Positions 1-6,245 of a DNA stretch of 8,694 bases are shown piece by piece. The stretch comes from CAIUGU01 sp031398625 (GTDB taxonomy: Bacteria; Pseudomonadota; Gammaproteobacteria; Steroidobacterales; Steroidobacteraceae). The notes beneath the pieces are model-generated. The model saw nothing but the letters and a program-made list of their open reading frames with translations, made no database searches and was not told where the DNA came from. How positions within the stretch are numbered: position 1 is the first letter of the stretch; every line of letters begins with the position of its first letter. The translations under genes and the position numbers were made by a program. The DNA is taken from assembly GCA_031398625.1 (NCBI GenBank), contig JANNNQ010000422.1, positions 1-8,694 on the forward strand, in the 5' to 3' direction.

Positions 1-164
1 CCAGCGACCTTGAGTTTTCGAGACCCGTTCCGGACCTCGACCTTCACCGGCCGGCTCCCTCAAGGGCTTCCCTGGTTACGAGCCAACAACACCCGCGGGA
101 CGACAAAGTTGCAACCTTCAGGCTGACCCGCGTGTTATGACGTCAGGAAAGCCGAGCACCTACC

Positions 165-169
165 GGGAG
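165..169 (+). promoter_or_regulatory. Ribosome binding site of the DUF4097 gene
   Basis: GGGAG lies 8 bases before the ATG at 178 and supports that start. Upstream, TTGCAA (109-114) and TGTTAT (133-138) are 18 bases apart and could be a weak sigma-70 promoter, each matching the consensus at four of six positions; this is only a suggestion. Bases 1-108 show no recognisable gene. Confidence 0.55.
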
Positions 170-177
170 ATTCCCTC

Positions 178-1098
178 ATGACTGCAAGACCGCGCGCAAG
201 AGAAGTGTTGCTGCTGGGCCTGGTCCTGGCTGCCCTGTTGCCGGCGAGGGCTGCCCTCGCCGAGACGCGTTCCTTTCAGAAGACCTTTCCGGCGGGCGTT
301 GCCAGCGCCCTGGTGGTCCGGAGCGATACAGGCGAGATCCGGGTGACCGGCGGAGCAGCCGAAGTCTCCATCCAGGCGACCATCGATGGCAGCAGGGCGG
401 AGGTCGAGCGCTTCGAGATCGAGGCGGTCGAGAGGAACGGACGCATCGAAGTCTCGGGCAAGTCGGGACGGTCCGGGTGGTCGCTCTGGCGCTCCGGCAG
501 CCTGCAGGTGACCTACATCATCCAGGTGCCTGACAACTTCCGGCTGGAACTCAATACGGCAGGCGGTGATGTCCTCGTGCGGCGCGTGGGGGGAGAGGTC
601 ACGGCCAGGACCTCGGGCGGCAACATCGGGTTCAGGGACGTGGGCGGATCGGCCACGGCCAGTACCTCTGGCGGCGACATCGACATCGAACGCGTTGCCG
701 GTTCGATCCGCGCCCGGACATCCGGGGGCGACATCCTGCTGTCGGGTGCGACCAGTGACGTCGAAGCCCGCACGTCGGGTGGCGACGTCCGGGTAACCCG
801 GGTGCAGGGCGAAGTGGTTGCGTGGACTTCCGGGGGCAACATCGCCGTCGGGATTGAGGGAGACCACAAGGGCATCGATGCGCAAACGTCCGGCGGCAGC
901 ATCGAACTGCTGATGGCAAGGACAGCGCGGGCGGATATCGATGCCTCGACCAGCGGCGGCTCGGTGCGCGTGAACCTGCCCGTCACGCAGGAGGTCGAGC
1001 TCGATGACAACGAATTCCGCGGTCAGATCAACGGCGGCGGGCCGGCGATCCGGGCGCGCACATCCGGCGGCAGCATCAGGATCAGGGCCGCGGATTGA
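178..1098 (+). CDS. Exported DUF4097-type beta-solenoid (putative adhesin-like) protein
   Basis: The protein has 306 residues. Residues 1-28 are a signal peptide: Arg-rich start, Leu/Ala core, probable cleavage after ALA28, so the product should act in the envelope or outside the cell. From about residue 127 the chain carries a regular ladder of T(S/A)GG turns at 127, 145, 163, 181, 199, 217, 237, 258 and 295. The first six are exactly 18 residues apart, and each is followed by a short beta strand such as DI, NI or SI plus alternating hydrophobic residues. This is the pattern of DUF4097 (putative adhesin) beta-solenoids, where each turn is one coil. No catalytic motif is visible. The start is supported by a Shine-Dalgarno site and the signal peptide. 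The gene stands alone and converges on the methyltransferase gene. The family has no settled function; an envelope structural or adhesive role is inferred from the fold. The family call is fairly sure, the function is not. Confidence 0.85.
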   Translation: MTARPRAREVLLLGLVLAALLPARAALAETRSFQKTFPAGVASALVVRSDTGEIRVTGGAAEVSIQATIDGSRAEVERFEIEAVERNGRIEVSGKSGRSGWSLWRSGSLQVTYIIQVPDNFRLELNTAGGDVLVRRVGGEVTARTSGGNIGFRDVGGSATASTSGGDIDIERVAGSIRARTSGGDILLSGATSDVEARTSGGDVRVTRVQGEVVAWTSGGNIAVGIEGDHKGIDAQTSGGSIELLMARTARADIDASTSGGSVRVNLPVTQEVELDDNEFRGQINGGGPAIRARTSGGSIRIRAAD

Positions 1099-1143
1099 GC
1101 GGCGATCTCACGGGCGAACGAGCGATCGAGCCCGCAATAAAAT

Positions 1144-1179
1144 GAGCCCGCGAAAGGAACCATTAACCTTTCCGGGCTC
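1144..1179 (-). terminator. Hairpin with minus-strand T-rich tail, likely terminator
   Basis: GAGCCCG (1144-1150) and GAAAGG (1152-1157) pair with CCTTTC (1167-1172) and CGGGCTC (1173-1179). This is a 13-bp stem with one bulged C and a nine-base AACCATTAA loop. Read on the minus strand the stem is followed by CATTTTATT, a T-rich tail. The plus-strand side has no T tract. It would therefore end transcripts from the minus-strand methyltransferase gene, although it lies about 125 bases past that stop codon; as a plain hairpin it could also protect the 3' end of the DUF4097 transcript. GAGCCCG is also present at 1128-1134, giving an alternative 5' arm. Confidence 0.55.
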
Positions 1180-1270
1180 GTGAGCTGAAGCCTCGAGGTA
1201 CCACAGCTTGGCAACAGGATCGCCTGTCGTTGCCATCCTGGCCATTCGGGGAATGCGGCAAGCGACGTCA

Positions 1271-1301
1271 GACAAACGCCTACTGGGGAGGCGTTGTTGT
1301 C
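1271..1301 (-). terminator. Hairpin just after the methyltransferase stop codon
   Basis: GACAAACGCCT (1271-1281) pairs with AGGCGT (1289-1294) and TTGTC (1297-1301). The stem has 11 pairs, a two-base bulge and a seven-base loop. It begins three bases after the minus-strand stop codon. No T tract follows on either strand, so it may be an RNA 3'-end stabiliser or part of a factor-dependent terminator. A second, weaker hairpin lies at 1209-1235 (TGGCAA / TTGCCA plus CAGG / CCTG). Confidence 0.35.
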
Positions 1302-1304
1302 AAG

Positions 1305-2150
1305 TCACGATGCAGTGGCCGGCTTGACGAACTTCAGCGTCATGCGATCGGACTCACCGATCGCGTCGTACTTCGCACGATCGAAGCCCGGGTCATGTGC
1401 TGCCTCGCCCTCCGTATATGGCCGGGTCCGGCGGGTGGGGGGCAACGTCCACACCCCGAAAGGGTGGTCCTTCGTGTCCGCAGCATTGGCATTGATCTCG
1501 GAACGACCCGCCAGCTCGAAGCCCGCTTGTGTGGCAAGCGCGATGACGTGCTCTTCAGTCACGTAGCCGGTGGCGGCCTGCGGGTCCTGCGGTCCCGGGT
1601 TGGCGCGATGCTGCTCGATGGCGAGGATGCCGCCCGGTTTCACTGCGGCGAACAGATCGGAAAGCGACTTCTCGGCCGTCCCCTCGGGCATCCAGCCATG
1701 GATTGATCGCGCGACCAGCACGAAGTCGAACGTATTCGCGGGGAGCGCATCGGGCGGCGGTCCCATCCTGGCGGTATTCAATGTCCCGTAGATCTCCGGC
1801 CGGGCGGCGAAGCGCGCCAGGAATTGCGAGTTGCCGGAAGTCGAGTAGTACTGGCCGCTGGTCGCCCGTGCGTAGGGGGCGAGGATCTCGGTCCACCAGC
1901 CGCCACCCGGATCCACTTCAAGGACCGTCATCCCCGGTGCCAGTCCCCAGAACTGCAGCGCCTCTGCAGGGTGACGAAAGGCATCGCGCGCCTTGTCTTC
2001 TGCACTGCGCCACTCACCCGCGATGCTGGCGGCGAGCGCGTCCTCCGTTGCAATCGGCCCGGCATCGGCCAGCGGTTCCGAAGGCGGGGCTTCGGCTCCC
2101 GAACATCCCGCGACGAGGGCGATCAGGGCTGCGGCGGCAAATCTCTTCAT
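1305..2150 (-). CDS. Predicted class I SAM-dependent methyltransferase with lipoprotein signal (COG4798-like)
   Basis: The protein has 281 residues from the chosen start. Residues 1-16 form a lipoprotein signal with lipobox VAG-C16, so the mature protein should be anchored by a lipidated Cys. Residues 17-35 are a Pro/Ala-rich linker. The methyltransferase fold follows: a motif I-like VLEVDPGGGWWTEIL at 76-90, FDFVLVARSIH at 141-151 and KPGGILAIEQH at 171-181. The C terminus ends in SDRMTLKFVKP (267-277), the usual close of the COG4798 'predicted methyltransferase' group. The frame allows an upstream ATG at 2195, but the 2150 start has GGAG seven bases ahead and is the one that yields a clean lipoprotein signal. 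It lies 70 bases after the M20 peptidase gene on the same strand, probably as the second gene of one transcript. The substrate is unknown. An exported SAM enzyme is odd because SAM is cytoplasmic; see findings. Confidence 0.83.
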   Translation of the reverse strand: MKRFAAAALIALVAGCSGAEAPPSEPLADAGPIATEDALAASIAGEWRSAEDKARDAFRHPAEALQFWGLAPGMTVLEVDPGGGWWTEILAPYARATSGQYYSTSGNSQFLARFAARPEIYGTLNTARMGPPPDALPANTFDFVLVARSIHGWMPEGTAEKSLSDLFAAVKPGGILAIEQHRANPGPQDPQAATGYVTEEHVIALATQAGFELAGRSEINANAADTKDHPFGVWTLPPTRRTRPYTEGEAAHDPGFDRAKYDAIGESDRMTLKFVKPATAS

Positions 2151-2220
2151 GACGGACTCCCGGTGGCGGCGATCTGGCGACGAAGCATGGACCATGACGC
2201 GCCCGGAAAGTGCGATTGGC

Positions 2221-3468
2221 TCAGAGTCCGTTGGGCCCGATGTTCATCAACAGCCGGGCCAGGAGGTATAACCGGGGGACAATGCTGTCGAGCTCGGCGT
2301 ACTCCTCGGGGGTGTGGGTGTTGCCGCCGACGATCCCGAATCCATCAAGCGTAGGGGTTCCGACGCCCGCCGACAGGCTCGAGTCCGCCGCACCGCCCGA
2401 GCCTTCCAGCGTCAGTTTGAGTCCGAGCTCCCCATAGATCGACTGCGCCCGGCTGGCGAGCGTATCCGTCGCGGCGCTCCTCGGCATCGGCGGAAAGCTG
2501 CGGACCAGGCTGGCCTTGACTTCCGTATCCGCTATCAGCCTGTCCTGCACGAGACGGACGAGATCCCTTTCCACCCGATCGAACTCTTCCGGCGTGGTGA
2601 CGCGCACGTCGCCCCTGGCCGTCGCGAGATCGGGAATGACGTTGCTGCGGTCGCCAGCCTGCAACACCGTGAAGTTCACGGTCGTCTGTTTGCTGCTGTC
2701 AGCCAGCTTCGTGAGCTGCAGGATCTGGTGCGCGACTTCCATCGCGGCATTGCGGCCCGTTTCCGGTGCCACGCCTGCATGGGCGGCCTTGCCCTTCACC
2801 TCGATGTGGATCTCACCGCTCCCCTTGCGCCAGATGACCAGGCCATCGGCCGGGCGGCCTGGTTCGAGGTTCAGCGTCACATCGTGCTGCTTCGCTTCCG
2901 CTTCAATGAGGGCACGCGTGCCATCGGACCCCGTTTCCTCGTTCGTGTTGAGGAGCAGCGTGATCTGCCCATAGTCATTGAAGCCGAGTTGCTGCAACAG
3001 CTTGAGCGCGTACAGGCCCGCGACGATACCGCCCTTGTTGTCGGCGATGCCCGGTCCATAGGCACGTTTCCCATCGATCCGGAACGGCCGTGCTGCGGCG
3101 GTGCCATCGGCGAATACGGTATCGAGGTGTGCGATCAGGAGGATCCGGCCCTTGCCCGTTCCCGTGAGCCTCGCGACGAGGTTGTTGCCAACCGCCGGTG
3201 ACGAGGGGTGGACGGCAATGCTCGCCCCCAGCTGCCGCAACCGGGCCGTAACGAGAGCACCCACCTCGTTGACTCCTGTTTCGTTACCCGTGCCCGAGTC
3301 GATGTTGACCAGCTGTTCGAGCGTGGCGAGCGCTTCAGCCCGCAGGGCAGTCGCACCCGCATGCAGTCGCGGGTCCAGCTGTGCGTGCGCGGGAAGTGCT
3401 GCGAGCAACAGGGCGCAGGCAAGCGGCAGGCACCGAACCATCGGGCCGACACCGGAGATGCGAAACAT
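2221..3468 (-). CDS. Exported M20 family metallopeptidase, glutamate carboxypeptidase (CPG2) type
   Basis: The protein has 415 residues, essentially the size of Pseudomonas carboxypeptidase G2. Such enzymes are two-zinc hydrolases that remove C-terminal glutamate or similar residues from peptides or folates. A signal peptide ends at about AHA29, so it should work in the periplasm. Visible zinc and catalytic residues in order: H114 and D116 in AHLDTVF, bridging D143 in GIADNKGG, catalytic E177 and metal ligand E178 in NEETGSDG, E202 in LEPGRP, and H385 in GGNTHTPEEY. The dimerisation lid occupies about residues 213-325 and includes H230. All expected ligands are present, so the enzyme looks active. 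The ATG at 3468 has GAGG about 11 bases upstream; an in-frame Met at residue 10 lacks one and would only shorten the signal peptide. It is the first gene of a likely two-gene minus-strand operon with the methyltransferase. The exact substrate cannot be read from sequence. Confidence 0.9.
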   Translation of the reverse strand: MFRISGVGPMVRCLPLACALLLAALPAHAQLDPRLHAGATALRAEALATLEQLVNIDSGTGNETGVNEVGALVTARLRQLGASIAVHPSSPAVGNNLVARLTGTGKGRILLIAHLDTVFADGTAAARPFRIDGKRAYGPGIADNKGGIVAGLYALKLLQQLGFNDYGQITLLLNTNEETGSDGTRALIEAEAKQHDVTLNLEPGRPADGLVIWRKGSGEIHIEVKGKAAHAGVAPETGRNAAMEVAHQILQLTKLADSSKQTTVNFTVLQAGDRSNVIPDLATARGDVRVTTPEEFDRVERDLVRLVQDRLIADTEVKASLVRSFPPMPRSAATDTLASRAQSIYGELGLKLTLEGSGGAADSSLSAGVGTPTLDGFGIVGGNTHTPEEYAELDSIVPRLYLLARLLMNIGPNGL

Positions 3469-3820
3469 CGTTGGTTACCTCAAGGTGGCGTGGAAACCAC
3501 GGTAGCAGACTCCGGGGGACAGCGGGCCAGGGTTTCGGCCGTGAATGAGCCCCACCCGGCACCTTCTTGCACCCGCGCACCTGTGCTCCGAGGTATCGGG
3601 GTACCCGTTATCCGTGCTTTGGGTTTCAACAAGCCGCCTTTGCAGGTCAGCGGTTGCCGCGTACATCAAGTGATACGTTGCGAACGGTATTCCATCACCC
3701 TGCCAGCGTGGCGATCTTTCATGTCAGCGGAATCCCGACGCGATCGCCGACTGGGCCTACATACAACCGCACCCAGCCAGCCGACAGTCGGGGTCACAAG
3801 GATTGCGCAGGAGAGTCGTC
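3469..3820. promoter_or_regulatory. Gene-free divergent region between peptidase and response regulator
   Basis: This 352-base stretch separates two genes that point away from each other, so it should hold both promoters. I see no convincing -35/-10 pair on either strand. Two short perfect palindromes could be operator sites: GGGTACCC at 3599-3606 and CCGACAGTCGG at 3781-3791, the latter only 18 bases before the regulator's Shine-Dalgarno site. A 64-codon minus-strand frame (3669 to 3475) lies here, but it has no recognisable ribosome site or domain and I do not call it a gene. Confidence 0.4.
3809..3815 (+). promoter_or_regulatory. Ribosome binding site that sets the response regulator start
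   Basis: AGGAGAG ends five bases before the ATG at 3821. The frame also has a TTG at 3803, but using it would place this site inside the coding region and add six residues ahead of the receiver fold. The ATG is therefore preferred. Confidence 0.7.
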
Positions 3821-4213
3821 ATGGATGCACAGGTACTGGTGGTTGAAGACGAAATGCTCGTTCGCTGGAGTCTGGTGGATGCACTCAATGCCGCCGAGGG
3901 CCTCATCGTCTTTCAGGCCTCCAACGGTTCGAGTGCGCTCGACATGATGGCGAAACACCCGGATATCGGGTTCGTGGTCTCGGACATCCATATGCCCGGC
4001 AAGCCGGACGGCTTGGGGCTGTGCCAGGAAATCAGGAGCAGGTATCCGCTGGCTGCGATCCTGTTGGCCTCCGGGCGGGGTCGACCCGCGACGCTGCCGC
4101 CCGAGGTGGCGTACGTCGACAAACCCTATGATCCCGACGCCATCGTCGACTGCGTCCTGCACGGGAGCTTTTCCGATCCCCATTGCCAGGACAGGCTGCA
4201 GCACCTGCCCTGA
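3821..4213 (+). CDS. Stand-alone receiver-domain response regulator (CheY-like)
   Basis: The protein has 130 residues and is a single receiver domain with no output domain. The acidic pocket is E9, D10 and E11 (VVEDE), the phospho-acceptor is D55 in VVSDIHMPG, the switch Ser is S84 in LLAS, and the conserved Lys is K101 in VDKPYD. All key residues are present, so it should be phosphorylated by a histidine kinase and signal through protein contacts, as single-domain regulators do. Residues 115-130 form a short polar tail with no recognised motif. No histidine kinase or phosphotransferase lies in the window, so its partner must be elsewhere and it counts as an orphan here. It appears monocistronic: the next feature downstream is the REP repeat cluster. 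The family call is sure; the pathway is unknown. Confidence 0.9.
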   Translation: MDAQVLVVEDEMLVRWSLVDALNAAEGLIVFQASNGSSALDMMAKHPDIGFVVSDIHMPGKPDGLGLCQEIRSRYPLAAILLASGRGRPATLPPEVAYVDKPYDPDAIVDCVLHGSFSDPHCQDRLQHLP

Positions 4214-4340
4214 GTTGCAGTTGCGGCGGTCCGGGTAGTCCTGGGAACCTCTGCACAGGTTTCGCGACCGCGTTGCGTCTCCAATCGCCCGGCTAGCGAG
4301 GCATCGGGCCGCGGTTCATACCGGGCCATGTCTATAGAGC

Positions 4341-4392
4341 GAACCTTCAGCAGCGAACCTTCAGGAGGAACCTTCAGAGGAGGAACCTTCAG
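4341..4392 (+). repeat. Four phased copies of GAACCTTCAG
   Basis: Perfect copies start at 4341, 4355, 4368 and 4383, spaced 14, 13 and 15 bases. The spacers are mostly AG-rich (for example GAG, AGGAG). The last copy runs directly into the first AGGACACCC repeat. The cluster lies about 130 bases after the response regulator and 180 bases before the RAYT transposase gene. The purpose is not known; a role as part of the REP-type substrate region of the transposase is an inference from position. Confidence 0.8.
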
Positions 4393-4490
4393 GACACCCA
4401 CCCATTTCCAGGACAGCTTCCAGGAAGGACAACTTCCAGGACACCCACCCATTTCCAGGAACTGCCAGGACACCCACCCATTTCTGGGTG
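4391..4490 (+). repeat. REP-like repeats, three copies of AGGACACCCACCCATTTC
   Basis: Copies lie at 4391-4408, 4438-4455 and 4467-4484. The first two continue identically with CAGGA. The third instead continues with TGGGTG, so that CACCCA (4475-4480) and TGGGTG (4485-4490) form a 6-bp stem with a TTTC loop. Between copies 1 and 2, GGAAG (4423-4427) can pair with CTTCC (4433-4437). Short hairpin repeats beside a RAYT gene are the usual REP arrangement, and such repeats are the known DNA substrates of these enzymes. A diverged inverted copy follows the gene at 5596-5619. Confidence 0.8.
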
Positions 4491-4572
4491 AACACAGAAG
4501 AAAAGCGCCTGTCCTCAGGCATTCGAGGGCAGTAAGCTGGCGATGAGATAACGCTGCACAAGGAGGTGCGCG

Positions 4573-5568
4573 ATGACGTACGCAAGGAAGAACCTCGTTT
4601 CCCTGTCTGATACCCCCTACTACCACGTGGTGGCCCGCTGTGTGCGACGGGCCTGGCTGTGGGGGGTGGATGAGTACGCCGGGAAGGATTACTCCCACCG
4701 CAAGGCGTGGGTGATCGAACGGCTGTCGCAGCTGACCGAGGTCTTTGCCATCGAGGTGTGCGCCTATGCGGTGATGTCCAATCACTACCATCTGGTCCTG
4801 TACGTCGACGGAGAACGGGCAAAAGGGTGGTCTTCGGAGGAGGTGGTGGCCCGGTGGGAGGGCCTGTATGGAATACCGCCGCTGGTGGAACGCTGGCTCG
4901 ACGGGCAGGGGAGCGAGGCAGAACAGCAGGCGGCTCTTAAGATCATCGAGCGCTGGCGACAACGCCTGGGGGACCTGAGCTGGTTCATGCGCAGCCTCAA
5001 CGAGTATCTGGCGCGCCGCGCCAATGAGGAAGACGAGTGCAAGGGCCGGTTCTGGGAAGGGCGGTTCCGCTCCCAGGCCTTGCTCGACACCGCCGGCGTC
5101 CTGACCGCCATGGCCTACGTGGACCTGAACCCGATCCGGGCAGGCATCGCGGAGAGGCCGGAGACGTCCCGGTTCACGTCGATCTACGAGCGGATCCGGG
5201 ATCTGGCTTCAGTTACTTCGCCGACCCCTCCAGACGCATCCGAACCGCGGGTCCGACTCCTGCGATTCCATGGCCCGGGCACGGAGCCGTGCCTTCCGAT
5301 CTCAGCGCCGGACTATCTGCAGCTCGTGGACTGGACGGGCCGGGTGATCCGGGCGGACAAGCGGGGTGCGATCGATGACGCCTTGCCCCCGATTCTGAGC
5401 CGGCTCCACATCGATCGGGACGCGTGGTGCCTCGCCATGCGGCCACAGGGGAATGTGTTTGGCCGGGCCATTGGTTCCTTGAGTCACCTGCGGCTGCACG
5501 CTCGGACCGTGGGCCAATCCTGGATCCGGGGCTTGAGGCAGGCTGAGCGGCTGTATCGAGTCGCATGA
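4573..5568 (+). CDS. REP-associated tyrosine transposase (RAYT, Y1/HUH type)
   Basis: The protein has 331 residues. The N-terminal part (about 15-195) is the IS200/Y1 transposase fold: the HUH motif is H71-Y-H73 in SNHYHLVL, and the nucleophile is probably Y145 in the helix MRSLNEYLARRAN. It is followed by GRFWEGRFRSQ (158-168) and AYVDLNPIRAGI (181-192), both standard for RAYTs. Residues 80-135 are an insert, and 200-331 a C-terminal extension seen in longer RAYTs. These enzymes nick and rejoin single-stranded REP hairpins; they are usually single-copy genes flanked by their repeats and are regarded as domesticated relatives of insertion sequences. The ATG at 4573 has a strong AAGGAGG seven bases ahead. 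REP-like repeats lie directly upstream and a diverged inverted copy downstream, which fits the family. All visible catalytic residues are intact, so the gene looks functional. Confidence 0.9.
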   Translation: MTYARKNLVSLSDTPYYHVVARCVRRAWLWGVDEYAGKDYSHRKAWVIERLSQLTEVFAIEVCAYAVMSNHYHLVLYVDGERAKGWSSEEVVARWEGLYGIPPLVERWLDGQGSEAEQQAALKIIERWRQRLGDLSWFMRSLNEYLARRANEEDECKGRFWEGRFRSQALLDTAGVLTAMAYVDLNPIRAGIAERPETSRFTSIYERIRDLASVTSPTPPDASEPRVRLLRFHGPGTEPCLPISAPDYLQLVDWTGRVIRADKRGAIDDALPPILSRLHIDRDAWCLAMRPQGNVFGRAIGSLSHLRLHARTVGQSWIRGLRQAERLYRVA

Positions 5569-5595
5569 CGGTCAAGGTCGAGGCAGCGAATGATC

Positions 5596-5619
5596 AATTG
5601 GTGGATGTCCTGGAGTTTG
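5596..5619 (-). repeat. Diverged inverted REP-like copy after the RAYT gene
   Basis: This 24-base stretch, containing GGTGGATGTCCTGGA, matches the reverse complement of the upstream repeat (4432-4455) at 20 of 24 positions by my own alignment. It starts 27 bases after the transposase stop codon. Together with the upstream copies it brackets the gene in inverted orientation, as expected for a RAYT unit. Confidence 0.55.
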
Positions 5620-6011
5620 GGGGCAATCCATGCGAGAACTTTCATCGAAGCGATACGTAGACTGAAAAGCCCGTCGCCAAGGCTGCCTCTCGGCGCAGAA
5701 CGCTTGTGACCCCAAGCAGAACCGCTCCGCCGGGACGGACATAGGGGAGTGGTCTGGCCGTCAGGGAGTGAATGACTGCTGCCGCCCACCTCGAGAGCAC
5801 GTTGTCGCATCAGGTTGCCACACCAGCGGTTGGTGGCAGCGAGCGCGTAGCGCCTCGCGAGCAACGCACGAGACGGCACAGGTCACACGTCGTCGGGCAC
5901 CCTTGAGAAGTTGGCACCCGCTACACAGGTCATACCGGACGGACCACTCCCCTGTGGTCGGCACGGCTCTGAAGATCTGCGATCGATCAGATGGAAGCGA
6001 CGATTCTTGAG
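5620..6011. other. Gene-free stretch with several hairpins, between RAYT and tRNA fragment
   Basis: I see no supportable gene in these roughly 390 bases; the frames that cross it lack domains and ribosome sites. It holds several structures. Two adjacent hairpins lie at 5816-5838 (TGCCAC / GTGGCA) and 5839-5858 (GCGAGCGC, loop GTA, GCG-C-CTCGC). A perfect 6-bp hairpin, GACCAC / GTGGTC with loop TCCCCT, lies at 5942-5959. ATCTG / CAGAT pair at 5975-5992. AGGGGAGTGGTC (5743-5754) is repeated inverted at 5942-5953. A small RNA is possible but not shown. Confidence 0.4.
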
Positions 6012-6069
6012 TGGTGCCGGAGGTCGGACTCGAACCGACACATGGTTGCCCATGGCAGATTTTGAGTCT
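6012..6069 (-). tRNA. 3' half of tRNA-Leu(CAA), probable attachment-site copy
   Basis: Read on the minus strand the stretch starts in the anticodon arm and contains the loop CTCAAAA (anticodon CAA, Leu). It continues with a long variable arm CATGG-GCAA-CCATG typical of tRNA-Leu, a T arm GTCGG-TTCGAGT-CCGAC with a canonical TTCRANY loop, the acceptor strand CTCCGGC, discriminator A and encoded CCA (6012-6014). Upstream of the anticodon loop only three stem bases (AGA) can pair, and no D arm or matching acceptor strand GCCGGAG follows. It is therefore not a working tRNA. Such 3' fragments are the usual footprint of a tyrosine-integrase element inserted in a tRNA gene: the full tRNA is rebuilt at the other end. 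A decayed tRNA is the alternative. Confidence 0.8.
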
Positions 6070-6169
6070 CGGGACTCGCGTTATTGCGCAACCGTAGCGC
6101 ACGCAAACGCATAGTTGGCGCGGGGTTCGGAGCGCCGGTTGAAGCAGCGTTTCCCGAAAAAATGGGTCC

Positions 6170-6190
6170 AGTGCAACTCGAGTGCAACTC
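6170..6190 (+). repeat. Tandem 11-base repeat near the tRNA fragment
   Basis: AGTGCAACTCG (6170-6180) is followed at once by AGTGCAACTCA (6181-6191), identical over ten bases. It lies about 100 bases from the tRNA fragment on the putative island side. Short direct repeats in this position are typical of integrase arm-binding sites, but this role is only inferred here. Confidence 0.5.
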
Positions 6191-6245
6191 AAAGGCACCT
6201 ATCAGAAAGATCAACACTTGGCCGTCGCAGAAGGTCATCGGTGCG

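Noticed and set aside
113..121. An extra copy of AACCTTCAG far from the 4341-4392 cluster
   Set aside because: It is a single nine-base match without neighbouring copies, well within chance for this length.
160..1010. Long minus-strand frames (885 to 160 and 1010 to 513) with repeated SPPDV/MSPPEV-type motifs
   Set aside because: They are antisense shadows of the DUF4097 TSGG repeats in GC-rich DNA, with no ribosome site. The plus-strand frame has a signal peptide and family pattern.
2314..3201. Long plus-strand frame of 295 codons
   Set aside because: It is fully antisense to the M20 peptidase, whose metal ligands are all in place, and shows no domain of its own.
4243..4259. GGGAACCTCTGCACAGG as a terminal repeat of an insertion sequence
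   Set aside because: It looks like some IS ends, but I find no inverted partner, no transposase of that type and no target duplication in the window.
4341..4490. CRISPR array
   Set aside because: The repeat units are 10-18 bases with spacers of 3-29 bases that are themselves repetitive, and no cas gene is present. A RAYT gene beside them explains them better.
6012..6130. A complete tRNA gene
   Set aside because: No D arm and no acceptor strand complementary to CTCCGGC occurs upstream of the anticodon loop, and the anticodon stem fails after three pairs.
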